Source of the DNA: Haemaphysalis longicornis | Taxonomy: Eukaryota > Arthropoda > Arachnida > Ixodida > Ixodidae | NCBI GenBank assembly: GCA_013339765.2 | Contig: JABSTR010001176.1 | Coordinates: 1 to 64,000 of the forward strand | Direction: 5' to 3' | Length of the DNA: 64,000 nucleotides | In this document: piece after piece, positions 1 through 10,380 of the stretch | Position numbering within the stretch: position 1 is the stretch's first letter | How the letters are laid out: each line of letters begins with the position of its first letter | Notes under the pieces: model-generated | Database searches by the model: none | Seen by the model: only the letters and a program-made list of their open reading frames with translations | What the model was told of the DNA's origin: nothing | Translations under genes and position numbers: made by a program

Positions 1-181
1 TATACGCTATTTCTTTTTGAAGAAGTGCGACTGAAGCCTGACTGACACATTTCTTTCTTCCTTTTTTCACTATTGAGTAGGCTTCGAAAATCTCGCGTGT
101 GCGTGATTCCGTGTAGCGCTTTAGAACCTTGGTTCTATCTAAAAATGGGGTGCACCCACATGCCTTGCAATGCGAGACAAG
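1..181 (+). other. Leader / possible LTR end of gag-only retroelement
   Basis: Non-coding sequence ahead of the gag-like frame. It may be the end of a 5' LTR plus leader, but I found no matching copy downstream to define an LTR edge. An ATG at 145 opens a short frame in another phase that ends near 245, so it is not the gag start. Confidence 0.25.
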
Positions 182-1912
182 ATGGCTCCCGCTGCCGACA
201 CGTAGAGCACACCGTCGTAGAGCAAATCGTCGGACGCCGTGGGAAGTGACAACGCGACTAATGCGGCACAAAGCTTCCACAGCCCTCACAAGTTGATTCC
301 CGCTTTTAATGAGGAACGAGACGAGCTCGACGCTTATATACAGCGGTTCGAGAGAGTGGCAACAAGCCAAGGTTGGCCTTCGGACAAGTGGGCGCTCTCA
401 TTACACTTGTGCCTTACAGGTGAGGCGCTCAGTGCTGTTGGCCGCATGTCGTCCGACGATGCACTGGACTGCACGAAATTGAAGAAGACCCTTTTACAGA
501 GGATCAGGTACACCGAAGAAGGGTACCGGTGCAAGTTTAGAGAATCCAGGCCGCTGAACTCAGAAACAGGTCGTCAGTTTGTTGGTCGTCTTCTCGGCTA
601 CTTCGACAGCTGGCAGGAAATGGCGAAAACGGAGCAGTCGTACTCCGCGCTCCGAGACAAAATGGTTTCCGAGCAATTCCTGAGCCAGTGCGACGAGAAG
701 CTCGCCATTTTCCTCAAAGAAAGGGGCTGCAAGAACCTGGACCAGCTTGCTGAGACGGCTGATCAATACCTCGAAGCTCAAGGCTTAGTCAACCTGGGCA
801 GAGGAAGGGAAGAAAATAAAGACAGTGGCAAGCCCCCTGGACTCCCTCGCGCTCCTGATTATCATGATCACAAGACGACCAAGCCACATTGCTTCTTATG
901 CAATAAGCTAGGGCACCGCGCGTCAGACTGTTGGGCGAAGTCACAGGTTTCCAGCCAGCCCAACAAGAAGAACGCCTTCTGCCTGAGGGGCCGCAAGCAC
1001 GGACACCGATACCAGGCTGAAGCTTGCTGCAACCTGCCAGAGAACGTGAGGCAGGTTCCCTCCGCAATGACCGGACCCAAAAACTCTCCAGTAGAGGCAT
1101 GCAGCAAGTCTCGACGACGCCAAGCTGTGCGAGTGTCTTCAGCAAGCAGCACGCCGACAACCGAGCTGGAGAGAATGCCAACGTCGGGAGGACTTCTGGA
1201 AGGCCAACCCGTGGTCGTCCTGCGAGACACTGGCTGTAATACAGTCATCGTGAACCGCTCTCTCGTTGCTGACACCAAGCTTACAGGAGGCATGAGCACC
1301 GTCCAACTATTAAATCGAACGTGTCTGTCCCTGCCGGAGGCAGACGTGGAAATCGATTCCCCGTTCTTCTCAGGCCGCGTACTAGCGTCCTGCATGGACG
1401 ACCCCTTGTGCGACGTCATTATAGGGAACATTGAGGGGACTGGTGATGCCAATACGAAAGACAATCGGAACATCAGACGAGAGGAGCCTCACGAAAAGGA
1501 ACCAGTCATTGCAAGCACGGTGCTTGGACAAGGCAGCGTCCGCGTCCCAGAAGACCTGCGCGGTCGGAACCTGCCATCGTCTTCGCGAGCTGCAGCAGGG
1601 TTGAAGACCCATATGCGCACCAACGCAACAAAAAGCGAGGCTCCGACAACAATGCCGCAGGTACCTGCCGTTGCTGACAGCCCCTGCAATATCACCTCTG
1701 CTGATTTATGTGTGCTTCAGCGCCATACGTCTCGTCGCGGCCATGAGCGAACATTTTTGTGTGCCGAGTTTTGTTTCCCCAAACAAACCTCTCGAGCAGG
1801 GGGGGTGAATGTGATGACTGGCGTCCCACGAGTGGGGAAAAACCCGGACGACGGCGCAGAGCAGGTGCCTCGAGAAGAAGAAGAAGATGGTGACCGGGCC
1901 AATTTCCCTTAG
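182..1912 (+). pseudogene. Retroelement gag-protease frame (gag-only, start broken)
   Basis: This encodes a gag-like structural protein fused to a retropepsin-like domain, from an LTR-type retroelement. The frame is open from 221 to 1912. The only upstream in-frame ATG (182) is followed by TAG at 203 and TAG at 218, and the next in-frame Met is about 69 codons in, so no clean start survives. An N-terminal helical gag-like region (first ~190 codons after 239) is followed by a CCHC zinc knuckle at 890-931 (C-x2-C-x4-H-x4-C). A second knuckle near 980 has lost one Cys. A protease-type DTG lies at 1226-1234 in a hydrophobic context, with a downstream 'DVIIGN' segment resembling the second protease half. 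No reverse transcriptase or integrase follows; the frame runs straight into a purine-rich tract. Either pol was deleted or this is a non-autonomous gag-only element. A domesticated gag is possible, but the broken start argues against it. Confidence 0.7.
1795..1815 (+). other. Polypurine tract / possible 3' LTR start
   Basis: A G-rich run at about 1799-1805 is followed by a TG dinucleotide motif (TGTGATGACTGG). The position just after the end of the gag-like coding region suits a polypurine tract and the first bases of a 3' LTR. No second LTR copy was found to prove it. Confidence 0.3.
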
Positions 1913-2164
1913 AGGGTGTGTGCCAGGAGGGGAGTATCATCATCATCGAGGGCTGGCCTGGGAAGCGGAGGGAGCGGCGGAGGTTCCGGAGGGCAGCTGG
2001 ACCAAATCGACACGGCGTCCGACGTAGAGCAAGTTTTGCACCACCGAAAAAACAGCGCCGTGCGTACGCAAACGTTTACGTTGTCTTTTTCCAAATCTCA
2101 CCCACGCAGAACACATGACAGATGTCCTAAAATTTCAGTCGTCAACGAAAAGGTGAAAATACAG
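1913..2164. other. Non-coding, GC-rich, unassigned
   Basis: May be remaining 3' LTR of the gag-only element (an ATCATCATC microsatellite and GGAGG-rich stretches are present). Short frames here look incidental. Confidence 0.25.
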
Positions 2165-2450
2165 GATTCGCGACCGCAATTCTCAGAAAAGCACCAAGCC
2201 ACACGGCATCATTTAACTGCGTGACCATTTTAAAACTGTACATTTTTTGCCCAATAAGCACCAATAAACATAAAATAATTACACACTATTTACATTTATT
2301 TAGTTACATCCACGTTACAAACTATTTAAACAAAGAACCAAGAACATTTCTTCAAGTGTGGTTCCTGCTAGCTTCCTCTTACAATTTCACAAACCAAGAT
2401 CATGTGCGGCGGCTAGCTGGTTTCGATTTACTATAGGGACCATGTGCAGC
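2165..2450. repeat. Diverged direct repeat, copy 1
   Basis: Shares ordered blocks with 3483-3975: a 'TTCTC(A/G)GAAAAGCACCA' block, 'CATTTTAAAACTGTACA', 'AACCAAGAACATTT', and a 'GCGGCGGCTAGC'-like end matching 'GCAGCGGCTTACG'. The order is kept but with indels, which indicates an old dispersed or tandem repeat. No coding content was recognised. Confidence 0.5.
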
Positions 2451-3219
2451 GACTCAACAGCGAAGTGACAATGTCATCGTGCCATCTGTTTATTGTAGGT
2501 GTTCGCTTTCCGAACTGTAAATATTTACCAGTGGCTGGGCGCCCACCCTTGCACGCACCAAACGTGCGGGGCGCCTAACTATAGATGATAGAAACACGAA
2601 GGGAGAAGCAGAACCGAAACTACATGTGAGAGTCGAAATGAATGTGCGATAGAAAAGCTCGGTGCACTTGAAGCAAGAACAGGTACGGAGAAAAATAATC
2701 AGTACCACACGAAAGCATTCACTCGCCGGAGCGCGCGAGCAACGCCGAACGGGTCCCGGTAAATGCGCGCAAACGTCGCGCGTGGAAGAGAACACACAAA
2801 ACAACAGAAAACCAAAGCAAAAATATAACGCAACCCGCAGCGTTCGTTGTGGACTGTATTCGAGGGGCAGCAGTTCTATTTTAGCTTAAATTCATCGCTG
2901 GTGCGGCGAATGCACGTTGCAATAGCTTTTCGAATGCTATTAGTAATAACAAGGCTCTTATGGGAAAAGTACAGCTATGTTGTGCGCATGTACTGTTCAT
3001 TTTTTTTAAACGCATTTGGCCAACCCAGCAGACCGCGTGTGTCGTGCTTGAGTGATCAAGGCTAGCGTGTGATACTTTGTTAACGTTTCTGTCGTGTGTG
3101 TCAGCCGAGTAAACAGCGTGGTGCGTTTTTTCCGTTCTTTTTATTTTCAAATTTGATGCACGCTAGACCACTGCACAGGTCCCAGTTCCCAGGCCCGGCC
3201 GCAGCCCGACAAACCTTTT

Positions 3220-3253
3220 AAAATATAAGCCTCTTGAATGAGGCTTATATTTT
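3220..3253. repeat. Perfect inverted repeat (14-bp stem, 6-nt loop)
   Basis: Arms at 3220-3233 (AAAATATAAGCCTC) and 3240-3253 are exact reverse complements around the loop TTGAAT. It is AT-rich at its base and lies in non-coding DNA. It is not followed by a T-run typical of a Pol III terminator. Confidence 0.8.
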
Positions 3254-3482
3254 GAGCAAACGTGTTGGTATAAACAATCACGAATTTGCGCGCATGACTA
3301 CAGGGCTTCAGACACTGCGTGCATGCCCCCGGGCCAGCACGGTCCGAAAAAAACTTTGTTGAACGCCGAGCCCCGCCCGGTCCCGAGAAAATGCGTGCCA
3401 CCTAGCCCGGGCACTTGCAGTGAACTAATCCACACAACACCCACGAGATGTTTTATAAAACTTCACTCGAGCGAAAAGCATC

Positions 3483-3975
3483 AACATTCGCAACTGTAGT
3501 TCTCGGAAAAGCACCATACAACACACTTTATAGCGCGGTCATTTTAAAACTGTACAGTTCATTGGTACGTTGGCTATTCATTAACGTAACACAACTACCA
3601 TATTACAAATCCACAAGTTCATAAAAAGCGCTGCCCTCTTCTTGCGGAATTCAGATATTATAAAACAGTTAGGAATTCAACAAACAAAAGCAAGCTAAAA
3701 CAAACCGCAAATATAAAATATTTATAGCAATCACATCAATTTATGGTGGGTACAATACCACAACACGCTATTTATTGCACTATCCTTTCAAACTGCATGG
3801 GCCACGGCCCTTCGGAAATAAGAGACCACCGCAAGCATATGCCTTCTACAAATTACAAACAAAAGAAAGAACCAAGAACATTTAAAGATCAGCGCAGTGC
3901 CGTCTAGGCTGCTCTTGCAATTGCACACACAAAACTGTCATTTGCAGCGGCTTACGAAACATCAAAACAGCGTGA
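3483..3975. repeat. Diverged direct repeat, copy 2
   Basis: Second copy of the repeat at 2165-2450, with the same block order and extra sequence between blocks. Nothing coding is recognised from 3254 to 3482 or within this copy. Confidence 0.5.
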
Positions 3976-4489
3976 ATCACTCAACAGCAGCATAGCGCAA
4001 GGCGCGCCGCTTCGGGATCTCCTCGGGCGGGGCACACCAGCGCCACGCGCGGCGGTTAACAAGTTCGGCTTCAAGGGCGCTGTGGGGAAATGGCGCCGCT
4101 TTTTGCACTACCCAAGTATTCTAGTTCACTATAGTGGAGGCAAGCGTGGAAACAAGCGAATAACGGCGAACCCAGCGAACCGAGCAAGTGCGCGCAGCGA
4201 GTGGCGCGGCCTTGAAGTTCGGTGACACCGCAGTCCGCAGCGCCCCTTCGGCTCCAAGGGCATGCATGCATGGAGCTGGTTCAGTCCGCCACGGCCGGTT
4301 TTGACCCGCCCGAGCTCTCGCGGGAGTCGCAAGCTACACCCGCGCCACCACAGCGCGCCAATGTATTGTGGGGAAGCCGGCCGGATGCCTAAGGAGAGCG
4401 AACAATCCCGCGTGGGAGTTCGATATATCCATTGTGAGCAAAATCGCGTTCGATATATAAAAAGTCTTAAATGCATGTAATTTTTAGCA

Positions 4490-4560
4490 GAATTATACAA
4501 GGGTTCGATATAAGCAATAATTCGATATATCCGTGTTGGATATAAGCGGGCTTTACTGTA
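4490..4560 (-). mobile_element. Pogo/Tigger-like transposon terminus
   Basis: Read on the minus strand the segment starts TACAGTAAAGCCCGCTTATA and continues with repeated TCGAATTA / TATATCGAA motifs. This resembles the CAGT-starting, TA-flanked ends of pogo/Tigger (Tc1-mariner superfamily) elements. The TA at 4559-4560 would be the target site. Further 'TTCGATATAT' motifs occur at about 4420-4460. No opposite terminus or transposase was found, so it is a fragment or MITE end. Confidence 0.4.
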
Positions 4561-7060
4561 TTTACCTACAAAGCCGCTCCATAAAGCAAACGCGCGTACA
4601 CAAGTGTTTTTGTGTCAAGAGACATCGATATGTTCCGTTTAAGCGGCAGAAACATGTTACGTTACTACTTCAGAAAATACATTTTTTTTTAAATTCCTTT
4701 AATGAAACAGGTAAGGGGCGCACCTTTAAACGAGTTTCCCGCTCCTTCGCGAGAAAAGCATTTTTATCGCAGCCGAAGTCTCATCCATCCAAAAACAAAG
4801 AAGGAATTCATTGTGCGTTCTTTTGCAACGTGTGCAGCCGTCGTAATTCATTGCTGAACATAGACGAAATATGTTGTGAGTGCGAATTGCCTGGGAGTTC
4901 TCAAAAATATTTTGAAAGAATTACTACGCAAGACGTTTCGGAAGCCTGGTGACCGGTACATAAATCTGAAATTATTCCAATTGGTGGTGAGACGTTTGAG
5001 TTACGTCCCCTGGCTCCGACGTCTGCTTAGGGATTCGCGCCGATGTCGTCTGCTAGGCTCCTCTTGTAAGGGGCAACAGTGCCTGCGTTAAAATCGCCCG
5101 TTTGATGCTTTGGCCGATTAAAAAGCGTATTTCCAGTAACTATTTATTTTGTCGGCTTCTGACACGTCTGAACAATTTCAAGCGGTATCCTGCACACGTT
5201 TGCTACACACAAGGAGAGTAAGGACAACATTCTTCAGAGCATCGGTCAGATGATCGTGTGTAACTCGTATTTTCAAGCATATTTGGGAGCATCTCAGAGC
5301 TCCTAGATAAGTAACCACATGCGTAGGCTTCCCTAAAGTATTTTCGAGATGATCTTATGAAGAGTCAAAAGTTTAATGCTACGCACCAAGCAGTGGGACC
5401 TTACACGCGCATCGCACAGCGGGAAAAAAAGGGCTGTCTTCTATTTCTTTTGTGTTGACATGTATCATATGAATGTTTTTTTTTTTTTTTGCTACCAACT
5501 GATTATTGTTTCTGCACCGTCACAGTCTGCTGGCGTTTTGGAGGCTTACAACGTTCGTGTGGATAATTCCTTCAGGCTGTAAAGCTTGCAGTACCTTCTT
5601 AACAAATTGGCTTTCGTTATGGCAGCGTGCGTTGCTTATTCACATGTAAATTCTATGAAAAGCTTCGTCCTAAGCCACTGTGAAACGGCGCAGAAAACGT
5701 TGCCCGAGTACTCCAAGGTAGCTTTTGTGCCTCGAATGTCTATCGTAACAATCGTTATAAGAACTAACTGACTCCACCCGCACAGTACGACATGATTACA
5801 GTGTTGAAGGCCTCGATATACTTGCTAAGGAACGCAATGAGTAGTATCGCGCCGGTTTACAGTGCAACAAGACTAGAAGCCGATGAATGCGAACAAGCAG
5901 CTCTTTATTGTTTTGAAACCCCTTCGGGCGTAAAGAAGAAATCCTGGCCTACTCGGGATGGCGTACTATAAATTGCAAAAAAACTTTTTGCCCTCTTTAG
6001 TCCTTTACTGAAGAACCCGTCCACTAACCAGCTCGATTTCACTGTTAAATAAAGCTTTCCCCTCCGCCACATACGCCTACGCTTGTGTGCAGTTTTACTG
6101 TAACGCATGTCTGAATGTATTGACTGAACGCATGTCTGAATATAAGGCTGCGGGAAATGTACCGAAATATGCCTCCAGGTCAGAATAATGTAGTGTTTTT
6201 GCATTTTTCCCGTATACGTGACTTTGTTTTGCTCAATAAGAATCCGTACTGGTTAGAAGCCTGGTATAAAACAACCACGCGCCTATACACAGAGTAGGTT
6301 TTTTAGAACTGAACCTACATTTTTTGAGGCCCATAGTGCACGTCGGCATACTTTCATGCCGTGACAAAGTAAAGACATGTGATACAGTACTTTCGAGCGT
6401 TCGGCAAGGTTGCAAAAACTGTTTTACCTTGCATGTAATTACCTGGAATCATAATGCCTTCTGCCAACGCCGACAGCCCCGAAGCACTGGGAATTTGTTT
6501 TGGTCTTGCATTTCCGCTGTTGTCCGTAATTAGCAGCTGACTGTTTCCTTTGTTCGAAAGATTGTCGCATACAGGAGCTGACGCATGGCTCCGACTTTTC
6601 TGCGTTGCGCACAGTATCGGCTTCGCCAGGAATGGGGCGACGCCGACAATGTTTTATCCGGAGCGGTATCAAAAACTATAAGTAATGCCCTGAGCCACTG
6701 TATACAGTTTCAAATCTTTGAGTATGATAAAAGTTTATGCACAAACAAAATCTGATGCCGAAAATCATCAAAAGTCAACCGAGTTCAAGGAAACAGCGGA
6801 GAGAGCGAGCCCGAGTGAAGCAGACAACAAATGCGAGAATCCCTAAACCAAGTTCAGAAAGGCGTGCTTCGCAACGCCGCCCGTGATCGCGCTCACCGCA
6901 CATTGCTCTGGTTTTGGTGTCTCCATCAAAGCACACGACACAAGCCGAAATGTCTGCTGTTTCTTAAAATGCGCTTAGCTGCATAAAGTACAAATTCGCG
7001 TAATCAGCACTGCGCACGCCAAAGCACGTTTTCTAACAATTTTATTTTAACGTCGTTTCA
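4561..7060. other. Non-coding, nothing recognised
   Basis: About 2.5 kb with only short frames, simple T runs (for example at about 5478-5491) and no recognisable domain or repeat. It may be intron of the gene whose exon begins at 7062, but no further chitinase exon was detected in it. Confidence 0.4.
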
Positions 7061-7061
7061 G

Positions 7062-7250
7062 CTTGTGCTATTCGCAGGGCCTGAAGAGTTGGCTGCACGC
7101 ATGAGGAAGTCTTACAAAGTCGGAATGGGTGACTCTCCTGTGGTGGTTTATGATATCGTCCTGGACGACTTTCACAGTAGATGCCGTTCGTGGGGTTCGG
7201 GCAAATTTCCTCCTTTAATATCTGCTATCGCCGAGACGGGCGTAAGCTAG
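7062..7250 (+). CDS. GH18 chitinase-like protein, C-terminal exon (partial)
   Basis: Likely the last coding exon of a glycoside-hydrolase family 18 (chitinase or chitinase-like) protein. A pyrimidine-rich tract ending TTTCAG at 7056-7061 is a plausible splice acceptor. The frame runs to TAG at 7248-7250, and there is no in-frame ATG at the exon start, as expected for an internal or terminal exon. The encoded ~62 residues match the end of the GH18 barrel: a helix of the 'GPEELAARMRKSY' type, a hydrophobic beta-strand ending 'YDIVLDDF' (family D-L-D-D-F), a Cys, then 'GKFPPLISAI' (family G-K-Y-P-L-L-x-x-I). The catalytic DxxDxDxE strand would be on an upstream exon and is not seen here. It could equally be a pseudogene remnant; the intact frame, acceptor and poly(A) signal favour a real exon. 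Confidence 0.6.
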   Translation, partial: LVLFAGPEELAARMRKSYKVGMGDSPVVVYDIVLDDFHSRCRSWGSGKFPPLISAIAETGVS

Positions 7251-7390
7251 CGCGTGCGCACCTGGGGCAGTGCCCAGTGTTTACCACAATTCTCCTGTAC
7301 CCGCCCTTTCCCCCTTTTGTGTATCATGCTTGCCGTCTTTATATATCGTTTGATTTGAACTCGTACCTTTATCATACCGTTTTCCACTCA

Positions 7391-7396
7391 ATTAAA
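7391..7396 (+). terminator. Poly(A) signal ATTAAA
   Basis: An ATTAAA hexamer lies 141 bp after the stop codon of the chitinase-like exon, so 7251 to about 7415 would be the 3' UTR. Nothing further was recognised from 7416 to 7867. Confidence 0.45.
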
Positions 7397-7867
7397 TACG
7401 CTTTCACTCAAGCGAATCCTCTGAAAGTTTCTTCTTGGGCAGCATGGCTAAAGGAAAAATAATGACGGAGGGAACCGTGACACCCTGCTAGCCCCGGTGA
7501 GAGCCTATGGCGTGGAGCAATGCTGGCTAGCGTAAAATTATGTTGCCAAGAAAAAAAAAAGAAATTGTGCTATGATGCGAAAGCCGACACAAATGGTATG
7601 GCTGGAACAAAACAAAACTGTGAGAAATTACTTTCACAAAATGTACGCTCATTCACGCACTGAAAGAAATAATACGAACTATATAATTCTCTCTCAGCAA
7701 GAAAACTGTAACTAAAGCGCTGAGTCAAAAGAGGAGGCCTACAATTAAAACAACGACAACCAAACATTGGTTGAAAACACAATTTTGTCTCTCTCTGTCT
7801 CTTTAAAATAAGCCTTTATTGTCGATACAAGCTCTACAAAACAATTGTGTAAAGTGAATGTTTCCCC

Positions 7868-8813
7868 ATGATGATGATGATGATGATTTCTATTGGTTTC
7901 CCCTTTGTATCGGGGTGATGACATGTCATCTTACCAAAAAAGACTAATATACCTATGTTTTACACTTTTGGTTCAATACTAGCGCTGCTTAGGGCAGGCA
8001 CAAAAAGCTTATTAGGCACAAAATACTTTTTTTTTCCTGTTACAAGTGGTAACTGTCCTAGGCAATATTCCCCTCTCTGCTTTTCGTCCACCAGCATTCT
8101 AATCTTCTTTTCGTCCCCTCGACAGCCTTGAAGTTAACTTCCTCTGTGATACCTTTAAATCCTAGGGCTTCTGACAGCTCAATATTCCCTTCATGTAGAT
8201 TTGGATGGATACCCTCACATTCTAGCACGATGTGCCGCATAGTTTCTGTTTCTTTTCCGCAGACGACGCATACCCCATCATTTTGTGAATACTTCCCCAC
8301 AAAACTCTTAGTTCGCAGGCAACCTGCTCTAGCCTCAAAAAGCAAAGCACTGCCCTGGGAATTATCGTAGAAATTTTCCTTTCTGATGTTCATCTTCTCA
8401 GCCCTGTACATCTCTAACGACGTTTTGGCTTCCATTTTTTCCCTCCATTTATTCGTTTCAATCTGCCTTGCCTCTTTTTTGGTTACCTTGGCTGTTTTGG
8501 ATTCCCCACTGTTCTTTCCGTATTTCATCGTTAGCCTTCTAGTCTTTCTTAACCACTGCGTGTCCACGCTTTTCAAATATAGGTACCTAAAAACCTTAGC
8601 TGCCCACCTTCGTTGATCCATTGCCCTCAACCTCATCTCAAAGCATATTTTACTCTGAGCTTCTCTAACTTCAAACGACGCCCAGCCCATATCTCCCTGA
8701 ACTGCTTCGTTAGTTGTTTTTCCATGCGCGCCAAAGGCCAGACGTCCTACCGTTCCCAAGAACAAAACGCGGGTATTTTTTTTTTGGTTGAAAACAAATG
8801 GCCGCGTATCCAC
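7868..8813 (-). mobile_element. 5'-truncated non-LTR retrotransposon, ORF2 C-terminus
   Basis: One open frame (8058-8813, minus, 251 codons) encodes the extreme C-terminal part of a LINE ORF2, downstream of the RT. It is a basic, Trp/Arg-rich helical region followed by a CCHC-like knuckle (CVVCGKETETMRHIVLEC) and a charged tail. This layout is typical of APE-type LINEs of the R1/Jockey/I group. The element is cut off at its 5' side near 8813. Its 3' UTR ends in a trinucleotide tail at 7868-7887, which reads (ATC)n on the minus strand. A 14-bp palindrome (7917-7930) sits in the 3' UTR. The frame is unbroken, suggesting a fairly young insertion. Clade assignment is uncertain without the RT. Confidence 0.7.
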
Positions 8814-8825
8814 ACGCTTCGCTGA

Positions 8826-9194
8826 AATTCTTGTAGTCCAAATACTACAGCCTCCTGGCAGTCACTGCAATATTGTATTAGTCTTAACTTTCGTAAGAAG
8901 CAACAGAATAGCTCAAACAACAAAAAAGCACGCGTGGAGAAAGAGTACTGCGCTTATGTTTGAATAATACCGCTTATTTGCCTCCGTCGCTCTTTTAGTA
9001 AAGAGCACACGCCAGATCTGCCAAGCACGTGGAAAAAGCCGGCGAAGCGGCACTACTCCTAGTGGAAAGAAAAGCTTAGGAGAGGCCCTGACGCATGGAC
9101 GCCCTGACGTCACTACTACAGCCATATTGGTCAGCCGCCCTTTTTTGGTCGTATTTTGTGCGCAAGCGCTCCCTCATCCGCCGTCGCTCGGTCC
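8826..9194. other. Non-coding, nothing recognised
   Basis: No convincing frame, repeat or RNA gene. The ORFs overlapping 8913-9360 are antisense to the foldback arm and lack recognisable domains. Confidence 0.35.
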
Positions 9195-9204
9195 ATATCT
9201 CACG

Positions 9205-9700
9205 GGTAAAAAGCGCAAAAGGCTCATGGGTACATTGTCTGCTCCCACGGAGGCCCGTCACTTCCGGGTCAAGAGCTCTCCTGGCCTCCCGTAGGGCGGT
9301 GGCTTTCACGCGCGCGCGAGCTTGTTGTTTATCTGTTTTCACCGAACAAAAAACGCTCATTCATCCCGGATTCAATGAATAACAGCGATGAATCCTACCA
9401 GGGGCTTTTCTTAAAGGTAAGCACTCTGTGACAAATGCCGGCGGATTTCACGTGCGCGCCTGCTTGATGTTTATCTGTTTCCACCGAAAAAAAAAATGCT
9501 CATGCATTCCGCATTCAATGAATAACAGCGATGAATCATACTAGGGCTTTTCAGAAAGTAAGCACTCTGCGACAAACAAACAACACGCACACACGCTCGT
9601 GAAAGTCGCCGGCGTATGGGAGGCCAGGCGAGATCTCGAATGGGAAGTGTAGGGAGCAGACAACGTACCCATAAGCCTTCACGCTTTTTACCGGTCGCCT
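9205..9700. mobile_element. Foldback-type element with inverted arms
   Basis: The left arm (about 9205-9320) and the reverse complement of the right arm (about 9590-9700) share blocks in the same order: GGTAAAAAGCG, 'ATGGGTAC(A/G)TTGTCTGCTCCC', 'CTGGCCTCCC(G/A)TA', 'CTTTCACG'. The arms enclose a core made of two ~143-bp tandem units. There is no ORF with a recognisable transposase. Long imperfect inverted arms around a repeated core are typical of foldback or MITE-like non-autonomous elements. The outer ends and target duplication were not resolved. Confidence 0.55.
9298..9583. repeat. Two ~143-bp tandem units in the foldback core
   Basis: The block 'TTCAATGAATAACAGCGATG' occurs near 9371 and again near 9514. 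It is flanked by matching 'TTGATGTTTATCTGTTT(T/C)CACCGAA' and 'AAGCACTCTG(T/C)GACAAA' blocks. The offset is 143 bp, with a few percent divergence. Confidence 0.75.
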
Positions 9701-9710
9701 ATTCTCGTCT

Positions 9711-10029
9711 GCTTCATCTTTGCCCGCTTCTCATTGGCTACCGGCTGGACCGCGCAGTGACGTCGTGCCTCGGTGGGCCGACCTCGGCGCTGTTGCTAGG
9801 ACGCTGTTGCCGTCGGCCTACTATGGCCCTGAAAAAATGACGTCACTTCTTCCACACTCCTCCCCATTAGCGTGTGGTTAGCGTGGCCTCTCCTGAGTTT
9901 TTTTCCTCCATGGTACTACTCGTGGGCCTTGTGTTGCGAGTAACGTATTCGTGAATATGCCACGGTCCGTGCTCGTTGATGAAAAAAGGGGCAGTGTAGC
10001 TATAAATCACTGGACCGGACAGGCCGCCA
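9711..10029. other. Non-coding, nothing recognised
   Basis: GC-rich flank of the foldback element containing CpG-rich and TGACGTCA-like motifs (around 9763 and 9838). No gene or promoter can be supported from these alone. Confidence 0.3.
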
Positions 10030-10035
10030 TTGGTA

Positions 10036-10380
10036 TCTGAATCTGGCAACATTTACACGAGAACTTTACCAAGCGAAGCGAGTGTAGAAGTGCTCTTCGA
10101 GGAATTAGAAGACATTTCAGGGGACGTAATATGGGTTAGGAGGACAGGTGAAGCCTTTACGGTGCTACAAGATGGACGCGTCGTATATTACCGTGGTCTA
10201 GTGGACAGAAGGGAACTGGGGGTAGGATTTCTAGCCAATAAAAGCATAGCTGGCACCATAGAAGAATATTTCAAGAGTGGAAGCTTGGGCGAGTTCGTAA
10301 TTCATTGCATTGGTGGGAAGCGCAAATTACCAAAAGGACAGAGAAGAGAACAACATAGACAACACGAAGCGCTAATATAA
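10036..10380 (+). pseudogene. LINE endonuclease (EEP) N-terminal fragment
   Basis: The frame encodes a piece of an endonuclease/exonuclease/phosphatase domain of the type annotated 'craniofacial development protein 2-like', that is, an RTE-type LINE endonuclease. Visible landmarks are an 'LFEELEDISGDVIW' segment (family: D-V/I-I-G), then 'VRRTGEAF', 'YYRG' and 'GVGFLANKSIAG' (family: G-V-G-F-L-V-N-K). The catalytic ET/EV glutamate segment between 'DVIW' and 'RRTGE' seems shortened, and the later SDH part is missing. It is cut off at 10380, where the PLE 3' end begins. Confidence 0.55.

Noticed and set aside
145..247. Short ATG frame ahead of gag as the real gag start
   Set aside because: It is in a different phase, ends near 245, and would need a frameshift to reach gag.
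9760..9850. TGACGTCA-like motifs as CRE promoter elements
   Set aside because: No gene follows in a suitable position. The motif alone is too common in GC-rich repeats.
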